Below are positions 12,585 to 24,121 of a stretch of 64,000 nt of DNA, piece after piece; positions within the stretch are counted from its first letter, which is position 1; each line of letters begins with the position of its first letter. The notes under the pieces are model-generated. The model saw only the letters and a program-made list of their open reading frames with translations, did no database searches and was not told the origin of the DNA. The position numbers were made by a program, and so were the translations under genes. This DNA is from Rhyacichthys aspro (Eukaryota > Chordata > Actinopteri > Gobiiformes > Rhyacichthyidae): assembly GCA_036850595.1 (NCBI GenBank), contig CM072158.1, positions 19,228,044-19,292,043 of the forward strand. Direction: 5' to 3'.

Positions 12585-12988
12585 TGAGAGCAGAGTGGTT
12601 AGCACTCCTGCTTCACAGCAAGAAGGTCATGAGTTCAAATCCCGGCTGACTCAAACCTCCTTGGTTGGTTCTGGCTGATTCAAACATCGTCAGCTAACTC
12701 TGGTCTTTCTGTGAGGAGTCTGCACGTCCTCTCCGTGTCACCGTGGGTTCTCTCCGGGATCTCCGGCTTCCTCCCATCGCCCAAAGACATGCATGTATAG
12801 GTCAACTGGCAACTCAAAACTATCCCTTGTGAGTGAATGAGAGAGTGAATGGTTGTCTGTCAGTGTTTGTCTCTAAGTGTCAGCCCTGCGACTAACGGTC
12901 CATTGTCCAGGGTGTACCCCGCCTAAGGCTCAAAGCTCCTGCCACCCACAACCCCCAACGGGACTAAGCAGCAGAAAATGAATGAAAT
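12585..12988 (+). mobile_element. tRNA-headed SINE, near full length
   Basis: The head reads GCAGAGTGGTTAGCACTCCTG and is followed by a B-box-like GAGTTCAAATCC at 12631-12642, typical of a tRNA-derived RNA polymerase III promoter. The body contains the widespread fish segment with TGTCACCGTGGGTTCTCTCC, a CTCCGGCTTCCTCCCA block and an AAAGACATGCATGTATAGGT block. It also has the GTCAGCCCTGCGACTAACGG and CCAGGGTGTACCCCGCC segments. The end is AAGCAGCAGAAAATGAATGA, a decayed form of the usual GGATAAGCGG(T)AGAAAATGGATGGA tail shared with a partner LINE. Confidence 0.85.
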
Positions 12989-15060
12989 ATGATTTGCCAT
13001 ATAACAGACAACCTTTGTCAGATTCCAGTCCAGATTCACTCACAACCATTTTTTTCTTAAATGTGCACCATCCTTGTGATTGAGCTATAATCAGGCACAG
13101 CTTTGACTATCAGCTATTCTAATATGGTCTGTACTGATACAACAAAGCAGAAGCCAGAGTGCTTCATAGACTATTTAAATAACGGCGAGCCTCACTTTTA
13201 CAGTGTGCTGTGAGAGTAGCACCTGTCAGAACAGTTACCTACAAAAGATGCACAGAGAACTGACACATAACATCACGACTGGTACACCAACCTTAGTGTT
13301 ATGGAAATGTATGGATTTTTCAATTTTCATTTTTTTGCTTGTTTTATACTTTTGTTCTGTGAAAACCAAAACTTTATGTGCACCGGTCTGGACCATGGTC
13401 TCACTGTAGACTGTTCAGAGCTGGATGAGTATACTCTATAATCAAAGCAAAAAACCCAACATTCCAGGTGCTTTTGTGCATATATTTCTCTATATGTTTA
13501 TTGTGTTGTTAATTGAATGAATGAAAGTAAATAAAGAAATTGAAATATAATTCCTTATTTTCTTCATTAGGCCTGCTGTTAAGCTCTAGGGCTTTGTTTT
13601 CTGATAACACTGTGTCCAGTTACAGATCACATGCTGCTATCTGTAAAGAGAGATCAGTGCTCATTGGCTGATGTGAGACTTCTTGTTTATATTTGCACAA
13701 ATGATGTAACCTTGCGCTGCAGCTGGATTCTTGGGGTCTTTGTGAGTTTACAAACTCACCAACATCCATCTTGAACTGCAAAGTATTAGCGGTCCAAACC
13801 TTGGCTCAACTTGGCCGGTGTGACCAATGAGGTGGCAGCACTGACAGATATGTGTTTAGGTTTGAAGATGTAGCCACCATTTTACCAACATGGCGCTGCT
13901 CTGATTGGATAAAACAGTGGTTGTGAATTCAATCACTGACAAGTTATGCATAGAAAGTACCTGACCTACTGCACTATATTACATTTTCATATTATTTCTT
14001 GGACTCTTTTTAAACTGCCTACTCCACGAACTTTGCTCTAAATCCCAAGCTCTACTTTTGACTACCCCTTATTGTTTGCCTGTCCCAAAATTAATTACAT
14101 TGACTTAGAGAAGCTAATGCCAGGGCCACATTAGCTTGTACAGCACGAATGCTTCTAAATATTTTTGTAAATGTCAGCTGGCCTTGGCTGCAGTTTTATT
14201 AACCCGGGGACTACTTTGCATTTCATTTTTATTTGTTTGCAGAAAAGTGTAACAAATGAGCAATAATAATCCTCACAGCAGTCTATCTCATTTATCCTCA
14301 TACTCACAGATCAGGCGAGTGGAAAATCCACCAGAAAACCTTTTGCCATTTGTGTGTTGATGAAAGAGTTTAAAAATACCCCACTCACGTTAATACTTCA
14401 CATATTCTCAACTTTACGTCCCTGTATGAGTCATAGATGGAGCCTGTTATACTGTCCACAATAGCTGCCAATGCTTCTGTGTATGAGGCTGCCAGTTGAA
14501 ACTCCAGAGCCTTTTCTGACGTGCTCTGACATCAGTAAGTGCTGGCGCCACTACAATGGAGCTGAGCTGAGAGAACTTTCACTTTTTTATTTCCTTCTGG
14601 AAGCATCAGTGAAGAAGAATAAAGCACTCCCCGACCATGTACCACTTCAAAGTCTAGGATATTTACCGCTTTGGTCACACTCCGTTCTCACAGCGTATGC
14701 ACCTTCCGGCTCTTTCTGCTCTCCTGGACACTCCCACCTGTGCAATTTTCCCTGCGGTAATCACTCCCACCTTCGAGCGCTAATCAGAGGCAACATAAAG
14801 CAGCCTCTTGCACCATGTCACCTGCAGATTTCTTATGTGCCGCCCGTCTTTTGTTACAAACCAAACTGTCTTCAGGGTTACAGCTATTGCCCAGTTCATG
14901 GTAAACGCTATCATCTGACACTACTGGTTTAAGATTTTGCGCTTTCTGATTTGCTGCTTTTGGGTTGCCAACTTTGCGCCTGGATGAGTACTCTGGTTGG
15001 CAAAACTCATCTTAGTACCACTAAGTTACTGTTAGGGTGGATAATGCCAGAGTAAGCCAA
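12989..15060. other. Intergenic, nothing recognised
   Basis: No gene or repeat can be supported. A 153-codon plus-strand frame at 14471-14932 is rich in Cys, His and Pro but has no recognisable domain, and its flanks give no splice evidence. Confidence 0.55.
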
Positions 15061-15061
15061 T

Positions 15062-15120
15062 GTTGACCTTCTTGCTGTGAAGCAGGAGCGCTAACCACTC
15101 TGCTACCGTGCACCCCAGCT
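15062..15120 (-). mobile_element. SINE head fragment, minus strand
   Basis: Read on the minus strand this is GGGGTGCACGGTAGCAGAGT followed by GGTTAGCGCTCCTGCTTCAC and AGCAAGAAGGTCAACA. It closely matches the head of the SINE at 12585, with the tRNA-like 5' portion intact and everything after the B-box region lost. The same family is therefore present in both orientations within 2.5 kb. Confidence 0.8.
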
Positions 15121-18100
15121 CCCATCATGCTGACCAAAAATAACCTCTTTTATGAATTTGTTTATGGACAGGTGGTATCAGTGGACTGGGTGTGCTAAGC
15201 CCCTCCAGTCATGTACATCATGCAATGTTAAAGTATATACATTTAAATGTATATTCTATTGTTTACATATTTAATAGAAGACCTTAGAACATAATGTTTT
15301 CAGTTTCACTGATATATCTAAATCACCACAAAAAAAGGAAAAAGGGCCTCTTTTTCCAGCCTGAGCATGACCAATCATCTTCCTAATTTTTTGATTGACT
15401 GGTGTAAAGGCCCACCCCCTTGAACTACTGAATATTGGGGCTAAATCTACTCAGCCCAGAGGTTTGAATTTGGTCGAAAAACAAAGAAACATACACACTT
15501 TTAGCATTATTTCTTGCATTTAGCATTAGCATGATAGCATCAAAAAGGTCATAAGAGCTTCACTCAAATCAAAAAGTCACCCTGATATCTCAGACTCTTT
15601 CTGTTTGCAATCTCTTCTGTACTGACCATTATTTTGCTGTCTTTAGTGATAGAACAGTTGGAGTATCCACTGAAAGATATATAATTTAGTTATTTCTGAA
15701 AGTTGTTTGTGTTTGTTTGCATGAAAGAGGAAGAGTTTGTTTGGTGTTACTTTGTTTGATAGAGTATAGTATTGCTGTAACATAATGTCCCAAATGTGGG
15801 TTAGGGTTAGCGTTGCTGTATTCCATATTGCCTCTATAGATCCCTATTAATGCATTTGTAAGTGCCTCTACCCAATATCACCTTGAGCCACCACTAAATT
15901 TGTCACTCCAGTACTCTTCTCAGGCCGAAACTCAACCCATTTAGGTTCAAGTTGGATTCCTGTTAAACCCACCTCAACAACAGCTACCTTTCCTGCTTTT
16001 ATTTTATTAGAAAAGGTCAAACCAAACCAATTTGCCACCACAAAATAATACATTAAACCAAAGTTGCGATCTTTCCATAACCTTGTAGCTCTGAGTTCAG
16101 AGACAGATTGATGCAATCCTGTAATAATCGGTGCCTCATTAAACACGAGAATGCATAGACAACTTTTTTTTTCCTGAGGACAAAATCGCATACTTTCCTT
16201 TGAAGTGACATATATATTTATATATGCGTTCACGCACTTGTGTATATAAATATACATATAGGTATGCATGATCATTCATCAACGACTGTACTGTATTTTT
16301 TTTGTCTGTGTGTGTAAAGGTTGTCTCATTTGATTGTTAGTCATTGTTCTTGTGCTGTGTATGTTTCTTTCTTTTTTTTAAATCTCAATTAAAATGCCAA
16401 TAAAAACATAAATACAAATTTGAATGAATGTCAAAAAGACAGTCTGACAGTTGGTGTATAATATAGGCCTACAACAAGAAAGATACCATGGCATATTTAC
16501 ATAAAATGTCTGAGCTGCTCATCACAGCACTTCATTGCCTCATCTGTAAACTACACATCTCTGAAAAAGTCTAATGGTTAAAATCTCTGAGGTTCTTTTT
16601 TTTTGTTTTGTTGTTTTTTGCTTGTTTTTTCAACACTTGCTTTATTATGGCGTTATCAACTTTCTTATGTGTGACATACAGTAACTAAGCAAGTTACACA
16701 ACACTAACTTCTCAACGATGTGATTATCATTGTGATGTAGCAAACTGAGCTGAAGCAAACTCTACCCTGTGATCAACATATTTATATTGTGCAAAAACTG
16801 TAATTATTTCCTCGTGCCATTTTCTGAATAGAATATAATTCAAAGACAAAAACTGTAAAAGTGGAACCACAGAATTGCCCACATAATCTTCTTTTTGACA
16901 GAAAAATCTTGGCTATGATTTGTCAAACCTGCTGTCAATGTCTTAGACCAAAGTGGGAGTATTTTTAACATTTATTCTCAGATGGAAAAACAAGGTGAAT
17001 GTATGTCATCACATTTTATTGGGCTGGTATTCTGCTGCTCCATGTCAGGCCAATTGCCCCCTAACTGTTTAAATAAAACGGTGAAAAGGGTTGGTTGTTG
17101 AAAGTTACCTCTCCACACAGAGAGGCCTGAAAATCAAAGACAAAGTTCTGGCCGGTGTTCTTTCCAAATCATACGACTGAGTGTAGGCATGACAGAAATC
17201 CAAAATGCCACTGCTTGTGTGCTCGTATGCAATGCAGATAAACAGCTGTGACCTGCAAATGAAGCAGCCTGGAATTTCCATTTAGGCGGTAAACAGGTCA
17301 TTTTAGTAAGCAGAGCCTGTAACAAGCTCAGCAAAGAGGATTTCACAGTGCTTGGCTCCAGACGCTCCTTCAGTGATGTCACGGTGCTGGGATGTAGAAG
17401 CAAGTGGCACCAAGCCTCCTTGGTTGGTCTGGTAAAAGAGAGGTAAATGGAGAGGCATGGCAGCGCTACCGACACACGACACTACAGACCCATGTCTATT
17501 CGTTATTATTTAACCGTGTTTTTAGAGATTCCCACTTGTAATAATCACTGGTTCAATCAACAATCAGGGGACAATGTGATCAAGCTCCTGAAGGCTGTAC
17601 TTGCACTTGAACAATCAGGATACAATACAGGAGACTTTTGGTACGATGCACATGTGAACTGATGCCAATGCAATCAGTAAACGGTACACAGTATGCTTGT
17701 TTTGCGCGTGGGAAAGCTTTGATCCTCCCTTTATCATTACTGTTCCAGTTCGGTGAGAAACCACAAAAAGGAAAAGTGCATCAGGCAAAAGCAGTGTCTG
17801 ACATGTTCAGTCGAAGATTGGATTTGTTTCTTTTTGTGCAATGCAAACTGAAATATGGCAGCGGCAAAGAAAAGATGTGCTCATACACACTGCATTTATA
17901 GAAAGTTTAATGATTACTTCTTATCCGGCCAAAGCCAAGAGCAAGGTTATGGAAAAGAATATCATACAGTGTATATGTGTTCTATGTAGTATAGTTTTTG
18001 TAGAATGACTGAAAATGTTTTATCGCTGTGTCATAGTGTGACATTCTTTCCATTTGCATAAAAAATGTGTCTTTTAAAACTCCACTGAATCCCAATACTT

Positions 18101-18819
18101 CCTAGATCTGTTTCTACATCTGCACACAGTAGACAAACTGAGCACAGCCAGAAGTGAAGTGCATTCTCTGTTCTATTTGTGCTAATGGGTTCATTTTCTT
18201 TTACTTTGTAGTTCCAGATAAAGCCTAAAGGTAACACTTATAAGAGCATGAGGGACAATTTAGTGAAATGTTTGGTGAGTGGATGCTGAAATAAACAACA
18301 TGGACCATTCTCTGCATGCTGTAACAAAGCAACAGCAGCAACCAGAGGAGATCCACTTACTGCATAAGACTGTTCGCCTCAGACTATTCCACCAATTGAA
18401 GTTTTAATGGAAAGAACAAATATAGTAATAAAAAATAACCTTGGAAACACTGTAGTTTAAGAAATCATCCCAATCATTTTAAAGATTTTAATCTAAGCTT
18501 GATTATCACTATTTTGATTTTGTGCATTTTAATCTAAATTAATGTTTTATGAAAGAAGTAGTTTCCTGTTTGAGCGCTAATATGATTATAGTATTTTTAT
18601 TTAAATTTCTGCCATATTGCATTTAAGAAGAAGAACTTGTAGATCTCTCTTTGAAACAGTGACACAAATCTGACTGAAATGACACAGCTCAGTGATGGGT
18701 ATTCCAACAGAGCCACATTCACAGCTGTCATCTCTGGAAAAAGCGTCTGGACTGCAGATCTCTTTCAAGCAAACAAACCTTGGGTTCACTACGCCAGAGC
18801 TTTGAGTAAATAATCTGAC
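15121..18819. other. Intergenic, nothing recognised
   Basis: The stretch contains T/G-rich runs near 16590-16630 and TATATA-rich DNA near 16210-16265. A 135-codon minus-strand frame at 15868-16275 is open and free of low complexity in its C-terminal two thirds but matches no family I know. It is discussed among the findings rather than called a gene. Confidence 0.55.
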
Positions 18820-19030
18820 AGCCAACACCAGCCAGTTAATACACAGAGTGGCGGCACCATTATCCTTACAGGCCGGTGATTATGCATATACAAAGTAATT
18901 GACTTGTGAATGGACTGCTCTGTTGACTGCACGGGAGGAGCGCTGTGCATACAAAGTCCTGGACATGCAGCACTTGAAATATTCACAGCCAGGCAACACC
19001 TCCCCTTCCTATCAACGCAGCTTTTATCTC
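18820..19030. promoter_or_regulatory. Candidate regulatory element with POU/SOX-like motifs
   Basis: An ATTATGCATA octamer-like word at about 18879-18888 is followed directly by ACAAAG (SOX core, 18890-18895) and GTAATTGA (homeodomain-like). A second TGCATACAAAG lies at 18946-18956, about 61 bp on. POU and SOX sites side by side are a known enhancer arrangement. The block has a balanced composition, no repeats and no credible coding frame. Function is inferred from the motifs only. Confidence 0.3.
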
Positions 19031-20961
19031 GAGTGCCGTTGAAACTGCTTCTCATGGCCTATGAACGTGTGGATTGCGAGGGGAAAAGCAGGATAAAAGA
19101 AAATCCAAAATGCCAAATTCTCACTCAGGCAAAAAAAAATAAAAAATCATCCACCGAGGATGTGTGAGTTAACTAAACTGAGCTGCTCCCAGACGTGACC
19201 AGACATGAGGCAACGGAAGTGAAATGGCCTCAGCATGAATCCAACAGGAGTCCAAACATTAGGCAGACGATAATGCGTTCACACATACGCATCTCAATGT
19301 CCACCCACTCTGCGTACGCTGGCTTCAAAACGTCAGGCCACAAACTCATACAAATATACACTACCACTTCTGACTATGATCAAAAAGGTTTTCTTGACCG
19401 ATGACTCTTGTACTCTCCTGATATTTTAGTCTTGAATGGTTTCCAAACCCCCTGACTCGACAACTCGACAGCTCCTGTGATCTGCTGAACCCCGAGATGG
19501 AACGCTTTGTAATTCGACAGGAAAGGTAATGTAATTTTCCATCCGTCCAATCTGATACCCAAAAGATGAAAGACATCTCCCGCAACAGTGTTATGCAAAT
19601 GAGAGCGAGTGGATGAGGAGGTACAGAAGAGGAGATTGGAAATAAGCAGATAAAGTGGGAACGCCTGTGTGTAGTGCGGGAAGTAAATGGGTAGAAGAAG
19701 AGGTGTTGAGGGAGCGCGGGTTGGAGTCCACTGGAGGTTAGTCCATTAACACTGGATATAGGAGAGCTCACTCTGAGAGGTCCATCAACTCCACTACACC
19801 AGGGAAGGTGAAGGCAAGAAAACAGCACGATGCACGACTCTACAATGGGAGAAATAGATGAATAGTGCAGAAAGAAAGGTTCAATGTTCAGCTGAAAGAT
19901 AAATAAAACAATGAGTGATCATCATAAATGTCAGTGCTGTAAGTTGATATATACTTCTGATCTGAATAGTTTGTTTAGGTGTTAAAATATCTGACTTACA
20001 CACTATATTCAAAGTTCATGGCAATATCAACATATACATCATTATCACAATTATTTTGGTCATAATTGAAATCCGATTATTTTACATGATTATTCATTGA
20101 CTTTGAAAATATGTTGGATTTATTGAACAAGACAGTGAATTCTCCTTAAAATAAATAATATATTCAAATGTATAAATAAATAGCTTAAAAAATATACAGA
20201 AATAATATATAAATAAGATCAATGTAGTGCACTTCCACAATCTCATGGAAAACAGGTAGCAAGTAATCAATAAAAACAAGTCATAAATCGTTCAGTTTGT
20301 TAATATTGTTTATATATCAAAGGAATAAAAGCTTGAAACTCTGTATATCCAACCCACATCAGTTGGGTGTGTCGGACATCTGCTATAGCAGAGTGAGGTT
20401 ACCTGATCTTACATTTAGCCATCAATAGTGGATTAGTTGATGTGTGGAGGATATTTTAGTCAACTAAAGTTTTCTATGGCCATGACATTCTTTGCTCTTC
20501 CCTGGGTTACACAGTTGAGTAATTAGGCACAGAAGTTGAACACAATGTATCAGGTAAGAATTGTCCAACAAGCCTTAGCAACAAATCAAAAGCAGAGAAA
20601 TATTGTCCCCTTGTGTTTTTTAATTTAATTCAAAATGCTTTTCTCATCCTCGTGGAAATAATTGCAATTATTCAACAAAGATTTCACTGAGCCTTGGGGC
20701 TTAGGCTGTTACAATCTGAGGCTGTTACAATCTGAGGCACAACCAAAATTTGTCCAGAACCTAAAAAGGCCATTGTGATTACCATGTGTTAGTTCTGTTC
20801 TACCTGTGTGGGCACTTTTTCTTATGTATCTTGTGAAAACCAGCTTCTTCACATCTCTTCCTCCTAAGCTCCTGGGGAATTTCAGCATATTCTCAATATT
20901 CTACAACCATCCTGCATATCATAATTTTTTTAATACCTTACAAACTTATGTCAAGTGCGAC

Positions 20962-21563
20962 TAAGGGGACTTTCTTACCTTCCTGTTTGCTCCGGACTTT
21001 CGGACCTTCCTGTTTGCTTCAAACCAGATCTTCAGGTGTTAAAGCTCCAGTAGACCGTGGTTCAAACCAAAGTCAGGTTTGTTTATAGGGTAAAACCATG
21101 TTTGCCGATAGTTTGGACTTTCAGACCAAATGCTGAAGGAAACGGGCAAAACAGATATTGTTTTTTCTTGCTACTCTGCTGCAGATGCCTCCTGTGAAGC
21201 CGACCGTTTCCTAATGAGCGTTATAGTGATTCAAATCATGTCTTAAACAGTGCATTTGAAGTTTCACCTGTTGGTATTCATTCTATATAAATAATTACAC
21301 GTCTCCATAGGCCCTACTCCAGTCTGATTTTATTTCTCCTGTTCAACAGTAAAATGAGCCTCGGAAGAGACACATTCACCACAGTTAAAACCGCTTAAAG
21401 GAAGCACACTCCTGTTGTCATGACAACAGTAATAGCATAGTCAGGAAAAGTCCATTTAAAAAATTCTAGTGTGAAAGCAAAAGTTACGGAACCTAAAGAA
21501 TACTGCGTCAGAATTTGTTACTGTGGAGCTTGGCGCGGACTTTCATGAGTGAAAATGCTCTAA
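20962..21563. mobile_element. Possible hAT-type non-autonomous element
   Basis: The left end (AAGGGGACTTTCTTACCTTC) and the right end (GTGAAAATGCTCTAA, which reads TTAGAGCATTTTCAC on the other strand) resemble the AGGGCGCTTTCACACC ends found in fish hAT elements. Within the left part ACCTTCCTGTTTGCT appears twice, about 22 bp apart. TGTGAAAGCAAAAGTTACGG near the right end fits the same theme. The terminal repeats are imperfect and no 8-bp target duplication is clear. Confidence 0.35.
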
Positions 21564-22794
21564 GAGGGTCAGATTGTCCATTTGTGTCCACAGTGCAGAA
21601 GTATCAGAAACCAAAATCACATAAGGTATAAAATAGAAAAGAATGAATTAGTTTTTTAATATAACAAAATAAATCTGAAGGAGTTGGAGCTGTTCTGAAG
21701 GCTATTGGAGTTACAAATGAATGGTCTTTACATACATATACATGACAGTTTTCTGACTGTCAGTAATATGACTGGCATCGCACCTGTTGTTTTTCCTGGT
21801 ATAACAATGTGTGGAACAGGATTCACACATCCGGCTCACGTACACATTATAGAGCAGCTTATGTAATGTTAATGACATACAATCCAGGCAGAACGGCGCG
21901 TTTCATTTTACACGGACACTGCGTCACGAGGCGAGCAGCACACACTTTGCATCTTAAGAACGAACAACCGTGAGAACAGATTAAGGCAGCACCGAAGCAG
22001 AATCCAGTCCTGAATTATGTAAGGTAAAAGAGACGATTTTCTGAATGGAGTCAAATGGAGCTTAAGACATTTCCACAGAATAAGTGCTGGTCAAAGCTGA
22101 ATGAATTAAACAGGATAAGGCGCTCGTTGGAAATTTGTGGTCAGTCTGGACAAAAAATCTCAGCATCTAAACCCGAAATAATCCCCGCCAAAAGCCCAGT
22201 GGATTCAGCGGTTAGATGAGGTGATGAAATGGACTCCCCTCACTAAGACTGGCTGAGCCCAAAGCTTTTCCCATCTCCCTCCGACACACACACACACAAA
22301 AAAAAATCATCATCACCGCAGGAGCTTGAGACTCTATTACTTACCAGTGGCGTTGAGGGGAAAGAAGTCATTTCTGCTGTGCGTTCTGCCTGTGCCAAAT
22401 TTACATCAGAGGCTGTGTAGTTTTTACTCAATGTTGATTCAAGGTCCATATTTCGAAATGTGATGTTGTACACCACAGATACATTTACATGTTCTAAATC
22501 TAAACCTGTATGTAAATGTGTAAGGGAAACATACACTTCAATGTAAAGCTTCCACAGAAATGTAAATGTTTAGAGTTTGGCATCTGAATGTTTCCTCACT
22601 TTGACTTCCTGTTTTAAGTGTGCAAGTGCATCCATACAGCTAAGCACATACGTAATACGGTTTATTCAGCACTAATAACAGTCACAACATTTTTGGGTTC
22701 ATGAAGACACACACAATGGCTTCTTATGTTGGTGTTTTGACCTTTCTTAAGGAACTTTATGAAGGAAGAGATGAAGTGAAACATGGATTACCTG
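21564..22794. other. Intergenic, nothing recognised
   Basis: The stretch includes a moderately CG-containing patch (about 21890-21980) and a short (CA)n near 22286. There is no persuasive gene; a 97-codon minus-strand frame at 22243-22536 has no domain. Confidence 0.5.
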
Positions 22795-23340
22795 ATTTTT
22801 TTACTGTTGCATTATCACTTTTTGTAATCCATGAAAAAAAAATTACCTTAAGAGGTGATCTAGGCTTTATAATTAAGGGTTTTAGTAGATGAGAATGACA
22901 AGGATTTTGGTCAATCCCAGCTTGCCTCTGTAAAAAGGAGCGCTCCCATTGGTTGACAACAACGGAGGAAATAAACCATGGAAATGGGTTATTCCGTTAC
23001 AAAATACATCTTATTTTGCAGCTCCCACAATTATCTCTGCCTCATTAAACATCACGTGAATGCACTGCCAGTATCCACTGCCAATTCACATTGCTTCCTT
23101 TTTCTCTATTTATATTTTGTTTTTTGTTAGCGCTGTTTCTCTGTGTGAATATACAGCGCTGGAATAGAGACTTTTTTATTTAGTCATTGCATCCTTGTTG
23201 ACATCGGTGCTGACCAATAGGAGCCTCCTATACTCAAACACGAGCATGTAATTGGCTTTCAGTATGCTCTGAACATCTTTGTCTATTAAAATCCTTGTTA
23301 AGAAGGCCTAGATTACCTCTTCATTTTGCTGTAAGCTAGA
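22795..23340 (+). repeat. Unclassified dispersed repeat, copy A
   Basis: Its left half, about 22795-23050 (with CTGTAAAAAGGAGCGCTCCC and GGAAATGGGTTATTCC), matches the reverse complement of about 29960-30330. Its right half, about 23055-23330 (with GCATGTAATTGGC and TTGACATCGGTGCTGACCAA), matches 27520-27785 on the same strand. Copy A therefore holds both parts, while B and C are partial. No transposase, tRNA head or terminal repeat was recognised. Confidence 0.55.
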
Positions 23341-24054
23341 TAAACAAACTGTTCTAAAATACAACAAAGCACAAGCAGTGATCATGTGCAGTAATGTTTC
23401 CTCCTCGTCAGCTTGACTCAACCAGAGCCAAATGGTAAAGACTATAGCTGGTAAAATTAGCGTGTTAACTTTTTGCGTAAAATTTTTCAGTTCGGTGCAT
23501 TCAAAAAAAAAAAAAAGTTAGTTTGACGTTGCGCCCCTCTGCACCGCTGCACCTCATTTCTGTTTCCTGTGGCTAACGTGGCTGCACACTCGAGCTAGCA
23601 ATGAAAAAACAAAAGAGACATGCTGCTAAATGGACAATTCTAGTTTAAGACATTATCTAATGGTAAAATAGTAAAGTAATAGCATGATTTGCAAAGCAGA
23701 TTAAATTATTATATTGTAAGCTTCTAACTTATGATCACACTAATTGACATTTCAAAGTTCTGAACCACAAAGTGAATGTCTTGGTAATGCACTTTAAGTT
23801 ACTGTATTATATAAAGGTTTCTCATTTAAGTTATTTTTAAGTTATTTGTCAAATCATTGTTGCATTCATAGAATGGGTCATAGTGACTCAGTTTTGAAGT
23901 CTAAACAATCCCAAATTAATACTTTTATATGTAAAACTTATTACAATTAACATGCTATACAAAAGCTAACATTTGGAAAAGCCAAATGATTTGAAATGAA
24001 GTTAATTATCTTCTGTTAAATTAAAGATTCAGAATTTAAAGTGAAGAAGTTTGA

Positions 24055-24121
24055 CAGCGATTAATTAGAGCCAGATTTGCGATAATTTGATTTTTTTTTT
24101 TTTTATCAATTTACATCCCTA
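24055..24121. mobile_element. hAT-like element end
   Basis: The series GCGATTAATTAGAGCC, TTGCGATAATTTGATT and a T-run, then ATCAATTTACATCCCTAAT, matches the style of fish hAT-type element ends (GCGATTAAT repeats closing with CAGCCCTAAT). I did not find the partner end, so only one terminus is annotated. Confidence 0.4.

Noticed and set aside
12631..12643. Functional tRNA gene
   Set aside because: The B-box belongs to a SINE head. The sequence cannot fold into a normal cloverleaf and continues directly into the SINE body.
19361..19828. 155-codon minus-strand frame as a gene
   Set aside because: No recognisable motif, and a second frame in a different register overlaps it.
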